NCBI GenBank assembly: GCA_003427395.1 | Contig: BFEA01000037.1 | Location: 1,289,601-1,316,512 of the forward strand | DNA from: Chara braunii | Taxonomy: Eukaryota > Streptophyta > Charophyceae > Charales > Characeae | Direction of reading: 5' to 3' | Length of the DNA stretch: 26,912 nucleotides | Program-made: the position numbers and the translations under genes | Notes under the pieces: model-generated | The model's database searches: none | What the model was told of the DNA's origin: nothing | Seen by the model: only the letters and a program-made list of their open reading frames with translations | Shown: piece after piece, positions 1-8,973 of the stretch | Layout of the letters: every line of letters starts with the position of its first letter | Position numbering within the stretch: position 1 is the first letter of the stretch

Positions 1-515
1 CGGATCACGTCTTTATCAGTAGACGATCGTTTGGCAGATACAATGGCCCCATGGCAGGATGCGGTGTGGATGCACCGCGAGATGATGGAGCAGGCGCAGG
101 CGGATCGGGGCAGAGGGAAGGCGGTTGCAGAAGACTAACACGATATTTTCGACGAGTGGACGACATTGGACCCTCACACGGACCTCGACTCGTACGTTGA
201 TGGCAGTTTCCAAGCAGTGAGGACCCTCTGGAGCAGGGTGGGAGGCCACGTCGATGTCGAGGGCCTATTGGCAATAGACGATGCGGAGCGGGCAGACGAG
301 GACATCGAGCGCCACCACGATGACATCCCTGCCTCGACCTTACAGCCACTGGTGGCGGAGATAGGGTCATCAGGCGCCACAACATCACAATGCGGCAATC
401 AGCCCTCGTCCTCCCGTATTGCAGGGCCGACCGCCGCCGACTCCGGAGGTCTGGAGCCACATGATTCTGCCACGTTAGGTTCCCCTGCTTGCGCCGTGGA
501 CGTGCGTAGGACTGA
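1..515 (+). pseudogene. Unrecognised protein fragment, frame 1, interrupted by one stop
   Basis: I do not recognise this protein. Frame 1 is open from the window edge except for one TAA at 136-138. The sequence on either side reads as one acidic, hydrophilic protein (residues such as WMHREMMEQAQADRG before the stop and DLDSYVDGSFQAVRTLWSRV after it), so the stop is probably a point mutation of a sense codon. Frame 1 stays open to 735, but from 516 the adjacent frame 3 gives a more structured, repetitive protein, so a frameshift between about 516 and 735 probably joins this piece to the next one. The start lies upstream of the window. It could be the C-terminal extension of a transposon protein or a host gene; no catalytic motif is visible. 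Confidence 0.35.
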
Positions 516-1949
516 CGGATCTTCACAAGGTGCAGTACACGTGCTGCGGTGCACAGGGCAGGGCAGAGGCATAATGATAGCATGGACGAGAGGGCAGATC
601 AGGCAGTGGAGCACAGGGCACAACACAGGGAGGGGGTGCAGCAGGTGGGAGAGCAGTTCTCAGAGCGTCCGGGGGTCAGACAGAGTGTCGTGCAGACGGT
701 GGATTGGAGGGCGGACGTGGTTGCAAAGGAATTGATGGGGCACAGGGCTGATCAGAGGGTGGGTGACAACACAGACCGTATGGCGGTGCAGACTGCAGTG
801 CAGCGGGTGGGGGGAGGTTTGGCCGCGACAGTGGAACAGAGGGCGGTCCAAAGGGTACATCCATGTGCTCCCCTTGCTGCAGATCATAGGGTGGGGCAGA
901 GGGTGGAGCAGAGGGTGGGGCAGAGGGTGGAAGTTAGAGTGGATGTGAGTGTGGAGCAGCAAGCGGACGAGGGGCGATCAGACATTGTACGCGAGAGAGT
1001 GAGTGACAGGATTGACGAGAGTGTCGTTCGAGATGAGGGCGTTGTGATGGCGGAGGACAGGACGGAGGACAGGAGGGAGGAGACGGGTAGGGTTCCCCCG
1101 CAGGAGAGCCGTGCTCGAGACATCACACTCACTAGGGGTTCATTCTACGGGATTCCTTCGCTGCCCCCACGTGCCGCACAATCCTCGCAGGGGGTGGATC
1201 TTGGTGTACATTGCATGTCGCCAGCACATCGCGTGGCAGCTCAGGAGCGAGCATCTGGTGGAGGTGGGGGAGCTCTCGACAGCGTCTCCGGTAAGGCGAT
1301 GCAGGGCGGGGGACGCAACTTGTTAATGGCAAGTCACGCACCCTTGACCAGTGTAGCAGGCATACCGCCATTGCCATCACCTACAGACATCCTTTCACCC
1401 CGCACTTCCATGCCCATTGAGCGCCCTACTCTACCCACGTCACTACGACCATCATCATCTAGGACTGCTACCATGCTGGGCATGCCCCCGCTTCCGGCAC
1501 GACAGTCTTCGGCTATCCGCGATAATGTGAAGACGAGCCGTGCTGGCAGGAAGAAGAGACAAAGGGAGGATGATGTAGGCGGGGAGCCACCTCCTACACG
1601 TCGAGGTCGTGGCCGGCCTCGTGGCTCAGGCAAAGGCCGAGGCAAGCAACACCAGTCATGGGCACTGAGTGCACTAGGCCACGACAGGTTAGAGACTGGC
1701 GATGTTGCGGAGGGGATCACTGCAGGAGTTGGTGTTCTTGCAGGTGTCGGTACAAGATCTCGAGCAGGCAGTAGAGAGATACAGAAAACCTCTACTCGTG
1801 TGCTGGACGATGATCCTGATGAGAATGATGATCGCAACACCTCAGATGAGATGTCCGGCAGCGACTATGAGGAGGAGACACGTATGAGGGGTGAGGATGA
1901 GGCAGGAGATGACGACAACTTCGATGGCACCGGCGACATGGCGGACTAG
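516..1949 (+). CDS. Low-complexity protein with AT-hook-like motif and acidic tail
   Basis: Frame 3 is open from just after a TGA at 513 to a TAG at 1947. The first ATG is at 582, and there is no strong start signal, so this is probably the 3' part of the preceding coding region after a frameshift. From the N-terminus it contains a charged Gln/Arg/Val-rich part with a four-residue repeat (GQRV, EQRV, GQRV, EVRV, DVSV at 894-953), a Pro/Ser-rich middle with recurring IPxLPxP-type segments (about 1140-1510), a basic block with an AT-hook core GRPRG (1611-1625, followed by GKGRGK), and an acidic Asp/Glu-rich C-terminus (about 1800-1949). AT-hooks bind the minor groove of AT-rich DNA, so a nuclear DNA-binding role is an inference only. 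A transposon accessory protein is equally possible. No enzyme domain is seen. Confidence 0.4.
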   Translation, partial: RIFTRCSTRAAVHRAGQRHNDSMDERADQAVEHRAQHREGVQQVGEQFSERPGVRQSVVQTVDWRADVVAKELMGHRADQRVGDNTDRMAVQTAVQRVGGGLAATVEQRAVQRVHPCAPLAADHRVGQRVEQRVGQRVEVRVDVSVEQQADEGRSDIVRERVSDRIDESVVRDEGVVMAEDRTEDRREETGRVPPQESRARDITLTRGSFYGIPSLPPRAAQSSQGVDLGVHCMSPAHRVAAQERASGGGGGALDSVSGKAMQGGGRNLLMASHAPLTSVAGIPPLPSPTDILSPRTSMPIERPTLPTSLRPSSSRTATMLGMPPLPARQSSAIRDNVKTSRAGRKKRQREDDVGGEPPPTRRGRGRPRGSGKGRGKQHQSWALSALGHDRLETGDVAEGITAGVGVLAGVGTRSRAGSREIQKTSTRVLDDDPDENDDRNTSDEMSGSDYEEETRMRGEDEAGDDDNFDGTGDMAD

Positions 1950-2098
1950 TGGGATGTACTGTGGTAGTGCCCGTCCATCTGCGTCCATTCGTCTTTGGGG
2001 GGTGGGGGGCGGTGGAGTATGGGGGACGTGTTCGGAGTCAGGTGGTTGCAAAGTGCGTTTGTGTGAGTGGCTGTGGATCGGCGGTTGCTGCCATGGCA

Positions 2099-2100
<2 letters not shown>

Positions 2101-2133
<33 letters not shown>
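2101..2133. repeat. (AG)n microsatellite
   Basis: About 16 uninterrupted AG units, about 150 bp after the stop of the preceding reading frame. Confidence 0.97.
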
Positions 2134-2135
<2 letters not shown>

Positions 2136-2280
2136 CAGTTCATTGTTGATGTTCACAGTTGAACTATATATGCTGCACTGGTCGTGCTTCTCTCTCATTT
2201 GTTTGTCGTGCTTGAAATCGCAACAGCAATGTGCAACCGTGTTCAGCAAATGCGAATGTCGTTGTGTGTGGGTGTTTGTG

Positions 2281-2428
2281 TGTGTCTGTGTGTGTTTCTG
2301 CGTGTGTTTCTGTGTGTATGCCAGTGAGTCGGTTACTCGGTCAGTCGGCCATTTGCGGTGTGTGTCTGTGTGTGTTTCTGCGTGTGTTTCTGTGTGTATG
2401 CCAGTGAGTCAGTTACTCGGTCAGTCGG
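2281..2428. repeat. 80-bp direct repeat, two copies, TG-rich
   Basis: 2281-2348 recurs at 2361-2428 with a single visible mismatch (g at 2331, a at 2411). Each unit has a TG/TGTTTC-rich half followed by a GAGTC/GGTCAGTCGG half. The period is exactly 80 bp. The surrounding 2255-2510 is also GT-rich, with a pure GT run at 2494-2510. Confidence 0.92.
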
Positions 2429-2553
2429 TATGTAAGTCAGTCAGTCTGTCGCTTGGTCTTCATTCAGGCAATCAATTCAAATGGTCTGTATGAGGTGTGT
2501 GTGTGTGTGTATGTGGGTGGAATGCAGTGGGTGTAGTACTTGTACCAGCTGCA

Positions 2554-2664
2554 GCACCTGCTGCGGCGGATGTTGCTGTGAGTGCACCTGCTGCGACGGA
2601 TGTCGCTGCCACCGCACTTGCTGCGGCGGATGTCGCTGCCACTGCACCTGCTGCATCTGCTGCA
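2554..2664. repeat. 30-bp minisatellite, 3.7 units
   Basis: Units start at 2554, 2584, 2614 and 2644, each beginning GCACCTGCTGC or GCACTTGCTGC. The period is a multiple of three, so it encodes a decapeptide repeat: Ala-rich (APAAADVAAT-like) in one frame and Cys-rich in another. Ala codons continue to about 2740. The Ala frame resembles a low-complexity protein tract, but no start, stop or neighbouring domain supports a gene here. Confidence 0.9.
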
Positions 2665-2919
2665 GTGGATGGTATACAAGCAGCAATTGCTGCACGTACC
2701 GCAACCGCTGCATCAGCGGCAGTCGCTGCGCCGTGCTCAAGTTGTCGACTGCAGCAGCGGCCTCTCCATTGGAACCCCCCAACCACCCAATTCCACCTCC
2801 CCACACACCCCAAACTTCCCAAAGTCTCATGTCCGGGACCAAGTTCGAAGTACACATTCATCACATAGCACCATGCCGTTCAATTGCAAAGAGAAATGAA
2901 TGAACTTGAGAGAGATGAG

Positions 2920-2961
2920 AGGGTAAGAAGAAGAAGAAGTAAGAAAGAAAGAAGAAGATGA
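2920..2961. repeat. GAA/GAAA-rich purine tract
   Basis: Interrupted GAA and AAAG repeats, followed from about 2990 by the opposite pyrimidine-rich strand composition (CTTCTTCTTC, CTCCTCCTC). Confidence 0.8.
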
Positions 2962-3070
2962 TGTACACCAGCATTGACAAATGACAAAGCTCTTCTTCTT
3001 CACCAAACTCTCTCCTCCTCCTTATCTCCCCCTTCTCAATTCAAACAACAAACAATAATAACAATGTTGA

Positions 3071-3341
3071 ATGGCTGATCCACAATCAATGTCGAAGTCC
3101 TCTCTTCNACTGCTGGTGTCACATNAGGTCCTCCATAGCCATGGTCGGCTCTCNTTCCNCTTCACTNGCATAGGCCGAGGCTATGGCGGACTACTATGCC
3201 CAACCGTGATGTCCAAAGGACAACACAAAGCAGCTATGGCTGCTACAGCTCAGGCCGCCATGACCACTTACCGTACTGCGGCCCTCTTCCCGCCCACTCG
3301 AGTGTTTTTCCCTGCTGCAACCCTCGATGTCACGGCCACAG
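3071..3341 (+). CDS. Possible first exon of an unrecognised gene
   Basis: An ATG at 3071 in a good plant context (tgaATGGC) opens a frame to 3358 and follows a typical plant 5' leader: CT-rich at 2990-3040, then CAA/ATA-rich at 3041-3062. The predicted peptide is hydroxylated- and alanine-rich with few acids (MAATAQAAMTTYRTAA near the middle), which is compatible with an organelle-targeting leader, but this is weak. At 3341/3342 the string CACAG|GTAAGT is a near-perfect 5' splice donor. Without splicing the frame ends 17 bases later. Five ambiguous bases (3108, 3125, 3154, 3159, 3167) fall inside. An upstream ATG at 3064 makes a four-codon uORF whose TGA overlaps the main start. No downstream exon was identified, so this is a candidate only. 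Confidence 0.3.
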
Positions 3342-3350
3342 GTAAGTACC
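3342..3350 (+). promoter_or_regulatory. Consensus 5' splice site
   Basis: CAG|GTAAGT spans 3339-3347. It fits the plant donor consensus at all positions and ends the candidate exon just before an in-frame stop. Confidence 0.35.
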
Positions 3351-3589
3351 GGCCCTAAGGGCTCAATGGACGAACAAGTGCCCTTATGAGTCACACACAC
3401 TCAAGCACACAAGCACTCAGACAGACATGCAGACCAGCAAACACGCACACACACAGACTTAGCAAGGAAACCCAGTAAGGCATTCATTCCACGAGCAAAA
3501 CTCAGAAATCAGCTGTGTGTCTCAGTCCGTCTTTTGGTGGGTCATCACAAAAGCCTGTTTCTATTTTGTTTTCTGTTTTTGCTCAGAAT

Positions 3590-3748
3590 AGCCCCAAAAA
3601 TATTTTGGGGGCTCCCCTGGCAGTGCGCAGACCCCCCCCACTTTTTTTTTTTTTTTTTTTTTTTTCAATGGCAAAAAACCTGTTGTCCNATTTTTCGGAC
3701 AACTCCCCCTCGACCGTCTCCCGGAGACGTCCGGGGGAGACGTCTCCC
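3590..3748. repeat. Cluster of perfect inverted repeats
   Basis: Four separate foldbacks occur in 160 bp: AGCCC..CAAAA with TTTTGGGGGCT (3590-3613); GTTGTCC (3682-3688) with GGACAAC (3697-3703); the 15-nt CGTCTCCCGGAGACG (3715-3729); and the 14-nt perfect palindrome GGGAGACGTCTCCC (3735-3748). CTCCCCC (3703-3709) and GGGGGAG (3733-3739) also enclose the third one. A run of 24 T (3642-3665) lies between the first and second. One ambiguous base sits at 3689. Confidence 0.8.
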
Positions 3749-3840
3749 AATCGGACAGCTGGTAACGTAGCATAACATATATATATTTTTTGGATTTTTT
3801 TGAAAACTTTTTTTTTTTTATAAATATTTTTTATGTTCGA

Positions 3841-3902
3841 GTTCGGAGGGTTTAGGGTGCTTGTTCACGTTTGGGTGAACATGTTCGCTTTCGCCTCCGA
3901 AC
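3841..3902. repeat. Nested hairpin GTTCGGAGG / CCTCCGAAC
   Basis: The outer arms GTTCGGAGG (3841-3849) and CCTCCGAAC (3894-3902) are perfectly complementary. Inside them GTTCAC (3863-3868) pairs with GTGAAC (3875-3880), and GAACATGTTC (3877-3886) is a self-palindrome. The core TTTAGGG occurs once at 3850-3856, but there is no telomere-type array. Confidence 0.8.
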
Positions 3903-3903
3903 G

Positions 3904-6309
3904 CCAACATGGTGCTACGCAAGCTGTAACCTGACCTACGAACTCGTTAAACCTGGTTCAGTACACAAGATTTTCATTTAATCACCATCAACCAATAATT
4001 TAGCAAGAATATAAGCTACTTTTCTCAAGGTTCTTCCCCTTTGACCCATCCAACCGATTGGAGAAACACGAAATCTGATGCTTAGAGCCGCTTGACGGCT
4101 CACCAAGTGACTGTTTCCGTTTGCCCTTCACGTGAGAATGAACGAACGAGGGAGGACTGTGACAACCCTCTTCTCTACTAGGCCTCGTCGAGAGTCCAGC
4201 GTTTTACAATTAACTAATCATTGGCAGAACTCACTTATGGCTCCTCTTGTGTTTCCCTTCTTCTGTTACTCGCCTACCACATGCAGCCCGTTCTCGAAAC
4301 TCACACAGGAGACTTACCCGAGGGTAAGTACCACTTGTCACAGTACTGACCAAGTAGTATGCCAGACCCGAACTTTCCACAACTCACAGCTGTAACAGTA
4401 GGCCCTACTCCATTTCGGCTAAGAGTGAGTTCATTCAACAAAGCTTCATTTAGTATCCCGTCAGTTCCCTTTTTCCATAGCATCTTCAAAGAATGGACTT
4501 AATCATGGGGAAGGGTATGGAGAAAAAGAGTCGATACCTTATCTCTTGCCTTGATCTTTGCCCACTAGTCACAGGCGATATTGACAGCCTTTTCGATCTC
4601 AACCAATGGGTTTTTCTCCTTCCACTCATAGGTAAGTTTACTCAGAGTCGTCGATGTTCATCAGCCCAGCTCGCACAAGATCCTCTAGTAAAATCGGTCG
4701 CCACAGTCTATGTGACTTCTCCTTAGTAGCCAGATTCGGGATGGTTGTGAGAGTTTGACCAGGGTAAAGCATGCCGTTTACTAACAACCCAGCAATGTTA
4801 GTGTTTAAGTTACTTGTTTTCCCCACTCACCTTGGTCGAGAACTTCTTCTCATGCATGATCTATTCATGACCGAGTCATCACACAGAGCGTGATCAATTA
4901 AAAAGACAAATATTATGTATAACTTGCACCGTTGATAGCGTCATCGTTATTAGCTCACGCCTTTCGTACGTGATTTAAGAAAACTTGTCCATGCGTTGGA
5001 CCTCATACTGCACTAATACTGTCGACTCACCAAAAGAACTCGATTAAAACTCTACCCAGATCTGATAAGCGCTGTGTCTTCCCCTAGAGCGTTCACCACA
5101 TACCCTTCATCCCTGCATTATAGCCAACCATGGCACCCTTCACGCGCAGCTCAAGACAGTACATTAAAAAAATCAGAGGCGACACAATTTCTATCGCCTA
5201 AGGAAGTCGTCCATTTTAACGTTCCCTCTCACATTTCTCACCCATATATCATCTCTGTACGCACATCACTCATACGCCATCACCTCTATACCGCCTAGTC
5301 ACTGCCTCACAGAGAGAATACCTCACGTATCTGGATGAGGGTCGCGGCGGCTGCTAGCTGGAATCTACTGCTAATAATAGCATCCTCGACATCATGTATG
5401 CTCTTCTCTCAAAGAAATCTGGCTAAAAACTCAGACTAACGAGGAGGGCGCGCTGCCTCTAGCGGATTGACCTGCGGTAGCAATGCCATAGGATGACGTC
5501 AACTGATATATTTCCTTGCTCTGGACCCCGATGGGCCATCATCCTCTCTTCTTTGAGTTGTTCCCTGTGCTCCGGAGACCCGAAAAGAACAAGACCGAGC
5601 TACGTCATACATGGCACTAGCTGCAAGGGAAACCTCACCCACCCTCTTTTTCTAAGCTATGACTGCACACTCCCCTCGAACATGTTGGCGTCGTTGGATA
5701 GCCCTTAACCACTCGATGCCTCACGTACTCAGCGGTTAGCTCGTTGTCACACTGATCCCACTCAGTTCGCAAGAAGCTTGTGTTTAAGTCCCTTTCTCGT
5801 CTCGTTTACTTCGAGAGAATTATCACCATAGCCATGAACCCAGAAAGGCATACGCGCTTTCCAGCTTCCGAAAGGACGAAAAAGAGGAAAACAGCTTCTT
5901 CCCTGGGAGTGCAGCGAAAACCAATCCCAGGTAAGTGATGATTGGTCAGTCTGTTTCGCAACCTCTTTGCCTCTTCCTCATAGCTGTTGTGAGCATGACT
6001 TTCTCACAATCGTGTCCGCCTATTCCTCCCTTTCTCGTGATAGATGGCCCACTGTCTCACTGATCACGCCTGAAGTGCACAGTACGAGAACCCCGATTCC
6101 ATCCGTGTCCGCTTATTCAAGAAAGCAACATCGTTAGGCAGGAGTCCAAAAAGGCAAGCGCACACATTCTCTCTAGCCTAGAGACCAAGCACACGGCGAA
6201 ACCCCCCCACCCCAGGCTTATCACGATAATTAGACGAAACTGATAGCGTTGCAACCTGCAAAGACTGGCGAGATGGGTCCCTCAAACAGAGGGTGACCCC
6301 AACCACGTA
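3904..6309. other. Long stretch without a recognised gene
   Basis: No reading frame longer than about 90 codons and none with recognisable domains. The composition is balanced, without tandem repeats. One notable feature is an 18-bp near-palindrome, ACTTACCC-GA-GGGTAAGT, at 4312-4329, which puts a splice-donor-like string on both strands. The right boundary is the abrupt start of reverse transcriptase homology at about 6310. Confidence 0.7.
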
Positions 6310-6321
6310 ATCAGAACGAGA

Positions 6322-7034
6322 TGTGTATAGACTTTTAGGGGTCTGAACGCAATCACCGTGAAGAATGTTGAGCCACTGCCCAGGATAGACGATCTCTTAG
6401 ATCGGGTGCAGGGGTGCAGATATTTCTCGAAGAAAGATTTGAAGTCCGAATATCATCAGATAGAGGTCCACCCTGATGATCAGTACAAGACAGCTTTCCG
6501 GACTAGATACGGGCATTATGAGTTTATAGTGACGCCCTTTGGACTAACCAATGCGCCATCGACTTTTCAGCGTTGTATGAACGACTTGTTCATGCCGTGG
6601 TTAGATAGGTTTGTAGCAGTTTACCTTTACGATATTCTAATATTTAGTAAGACCCTCTAAGAGCATCAGGGTCATCTGAGGCAGGTCTTGGAGAAGCTAA
6701 GAGAAGCTAACTTCAAGATCAATGTGAAGAAGTGTGAGTGGGCGAAGACCCAAGTATTGTATCTAGGCCATGTCTTAGACGGAGACGGCATCAGACCCGA
6801 AGACAGCAAGATCGCAGCGATTAGAGATTGGCCTACACCCCGCACGTTGACAGAATTGCGGTCGTTCCTAGGCCTAGCAACTACTAAAGGAAGTTCATGA
6901 GAAACTTCTCCACCATCGCTGCGCCCCTTCACAGGTTGCTGAAGAAAGAAGTGATCAGGACGTGGGATAAGGACTGCACGTCTGCTATGAAGAAGTTAAA
7001 GCAGGCGTTAATAGAGTATCCGGTCCATATAGGG
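6322..7034 (+). pseudogene. Reverse transcriptase (palm to connection), Ty3/gypsy copy B, catalytic site mutated
   Basis: RT copies element RNA into cDNA in the virus-like particle. Visible motifs are CIDF (6322-6333), a frameshift, then LPRIDDLLDRVQG, SEYHQIEVHPDDQYKTAF, FGLTNAPSTFQ, the catalytic box, and YLGHVLDGDGIRPEDSK with SFLGLA. The catalytic box reads YLYD at 6622-6633 where the family has YLDD or YVDD, so the first catalytic Asp of the pair is Tyr (TAC at 6628-6630). A TAA at 6658-6660 interrupts the frame where copy C has GAG (Glu). A frameshift at about 6882 separates FLGLA from the following KFMRNFSTIAAPL, which continues to a breakpoint near 7030. The enzyme is certainly inactive. 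Confidence 0.92.
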
Positions 7035-8036
7035 CCGTAGAGTTCATGCCTGCTAGGATGCCTTCAGATAAGGTAGCGACATCTACCTATGAGAGGGAAC
7101 TCTACGCTCTCAGGCAAGTTCTAGAACATTGGAAGCACTACTTGCTTGGGAGGCACTTTAAAGTTTACTCAGACCATGAGACGCTGAGACGGTTGAAGAC
7201 ACAGGCCAAGATGACACCTAAGTTGACTAGGTGGGCCGCAAAGTTAGACCAGTATGATTTTGAGCTCAAGCCAGTCAAAGGGAAATATAACGTAGTTGCG
7301 GATGCTCTGAGTAGGAGAGCTGACTACTTTGGAGCTATAGTCCACTATCTGGATATAGGGAGAGACCTGCAGCAAAAGGTTAGAGACGCGTATGCGCAGG
7401 ACCCTATCTATAGTGACCTTCTCAAGAGAGTCAAGGAGGCCCCAGAGACCGAGCTAGATTATCGCACTACTAATGGATTGTTATTCGAGAAGACTAACGT
7501 GGTGGACAGATTATGCATCCCCAATAGTGAAGAGATCCGTAGTTTGATCCTAGGGGAATGTCACGATACAGAGGGACACTTTGGTTGGCAAAAGACTCTA
7601 GCCAACCTAATGCACGCGTACACCTGGCCAGGGATGAAGAATGACTGCATAGAGTATGTTCGCAGTTGTAAATTTTGCCAGAGGAATAAGACCACTACGC
7701 GTGCCCCGCTAGGTCTTCTCAGACCCTTGCCTATTCCTGACCAGCCAGGAGATTCAGTATCCATTGACTTTATGGATGCCGGCGTCAAGAGTAGGCACGA
7801 TAAGAGCCAAGTCATGGTCGTGGTTGATAGATTTAGCAAATATGCTGTTTTTATTCCTTTGCCTTCTGAGGCACGTACAAAGTTAGTAATTCAAAAGTTT
7901 TTTTATCATTGGGTCAGTGAGCACGGGGTCCCATTGTCCATAGTTAGTGATAGAGACACCCGGTTCACTAGTCAGAACTGGCAGAGGTTGATGAGAGTCT
8001 ATGGCTCCAAGTTGTTACTGTCATCTGGCCGTCATC
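7035..8036 (+). pseudogene. RNase H plus integrase (zinc and core domains), copy B
   Basis: The frame is open to 8065 (339 codons from 7046). RNase H is N-terminally deleted: the segment with the first catalytic Asp (TDAS in copy C) is gone, but YERELYAL (Glu), VYSDHETL (Asp) and VVADALSRR (Asp) remain. After a linker comes an HHCC zinc-binding integrase domain: HDTEGH, then CKFC about 30 residues later, followed by QRNK. The core domain has the first Asp in SIDFMD (about 7765) and the second in SDRDTRFTS (about 7948). A one-base deletion at about 8037, in the HPE motif, shifts the frame just before the catalytic Glu. The integrase is thus broken only by that frameshift. It would act in the nucleus, joining cDNA ends to target DNA. 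Confidence 0.92.
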
Positions 8037-8973
8037 CGAGACCAACGGTCAGACTGAACAGATGAATAAGATCCTGCAACAAGTTTTGCGTATGTACATT
8101 AGACCTGATCAACTCAACTGGGATGAGATGCTTCCAAAGGTAGCCAGCGCCTACAACAACAGTGTGCACTTGCCTAGCACGCCCAATGAGTTACATAAGT
8201 CTTTCAGACCACGTAGACCATTTGAAGGACTTAACCGGGATCAGATACAGAGGCTACCGCCCAGTACTAGGGAGTTTATGCTACAGCACGAAAAAGAGTT
8301 AGCTACCGTGATAGAGAACCTCAGGAAGGCCCAACACCGAATGATAGAGCAAGCTAACAAACATCGTCGCCCATCACAGTTTCAAGTGGGCGACTTAGTC
8401 TGGGTCAAGTCCAAAGAATTTGCTCCTGAGGAGAACATCTCGCAAAAGTTATTGCCTGCGTATAGAGGACCGTGGCTAGTTGTAGAAGTCAAGGGCAGAA
8501 AGGATGGGTTGTCCTACACAGTAGAGATTCTAGTGCACCTCCACACCTATCCGGTCTTCCATGCATCCAAATTGTTGCCCTGCACATTGAGTGATCAGTT
8601 CCCATCGAGGAGGTCTATGATCCCTCCGGATATGGATGGCAGGTACGACATTGACGACATCGTAGGTGAAGATGTGTTCAGAACAAGAGGTAGAGGTCGT
8701 CCACAGAAACAATACAAGGTCCGATTTGCCTATCAGGAGCCAGAGGACGACCGCTGGTTTACGAGAACCGAACTTCTAGAGACAACTCCCGACATAGAGC
8801 CTATGAGAGAGATAAGAAAGGGAAAGGTCCTGCCTTGGACTGAATTATTCTCGGAGGACCTCGAATTTAGGTCGGCGGGAGTGAAACGGTTTTCACCTGT
8901 CAGCAGAAGCGAGCGCAGATCCCAGGGCTCGATCCCTAGTTCTCACCTTACCTGTGTACAGTATCTGTGTTGA
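8037..8973 (+). pseudogene. Integrase C-terminus with GPY/F module and chromodomain-like tail, copy B
   Basis: This continues copy B integrase in the shifted frame: ETNGQTEQMN with the catalytic Glu, then RMYIRPDQLNWDEMLPKVA typical of Ty3 integrases. VGDLVWVKSKEF and LLPAYRGPWLVVEV (8449-8490) form the GPY/F module. After VFHASKLLPC a basic RGRGRPQKQ stretch (about 8686-8712) leads into QYKVRFAYQEPEDDRWFTR, a divergent chromodomain core (the canonical form is YLVKWKGYPxxxxTWEP). Chromodomains direct chromovirus integration toward particular chromatin. The frame runs about 60 codons beyond this to a TGA at 8971. The same extension (EDLEFR / EDFEIR) is seen in copy D, so it belongs to the protein. 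CRTP found in C and D is shortened here. Confidence 0.9.

Larger units (their letters stand above)
6310..8973 (+). mobile_element. Ty3/gypsy retrotransposon copy B, 5'-truncated, chromodomain type
   Basis: A pol region in the order reverse transcriptase, RNase H, integrase, chromodomain-like tail, which is the Ty3/gypsy order. Nothing upstream of the CIDF motif of RT is present: gag, protease, the RT fingers and any 5' LTR are missing. Lesions seen: one extra T at about 6337, a stop at 6658, a frameshift at about 6882, a deletion of roughly 95 bp at about 7030 and a one-base deletion at about 8037. The region from 7046 on is otherwise open. Copy D on the minus strand is a closer relative than copy C. 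It cannot be autonomous. Confidence 0.93.

Noticed and set aside
1816-1822. CTGATGA strings at 1816, 10330 and 11035 as further hammerhead cores
   Set aside because: None is followed by a stem II and GAAA, and none has a usable stem I or III.
1334-1840. Long minus-strand frame opposite the AT-hook ORF
   Set aside because: Shadow of a GC-rich plus-strand frame. The peptide is Ser/Pro/Arg low complexity with no motif.
2481-2903. Cys-rich open frame as a metallothionein-like protein
   Set aside because: The Cys pattern is a by-product of the 30-bp minisatellite, and the frame has no supported start or conserved tail.
3642-3665. Poly-T run as a poly(A) tail of a minus-strand retrocopy
   Set aside because: No coding or LINE/SINE sequence and no target-site duplication were recognised next to it. 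A homopolymer or sequencing artefact is as likely.
3850-3856. Plant telomere repeat TTTAGGG
   Set aside because: Only one unit is present.
4132-5708. Open frames of 60-87 codons in 4132-5708
   Set aside because: Random length distribution, no domains, and no consistent frame between neighbours.
6330-6345. Intron at the copy B frameshift (TTTTAGGGG)
   Set aside because: A single extra T explains the break, and there is no donor or length for an intron.
7561-7839. Minus-strand frame opposite copy B integrase
   Set aside because: Antisense shadow of a clearly identified integrase.
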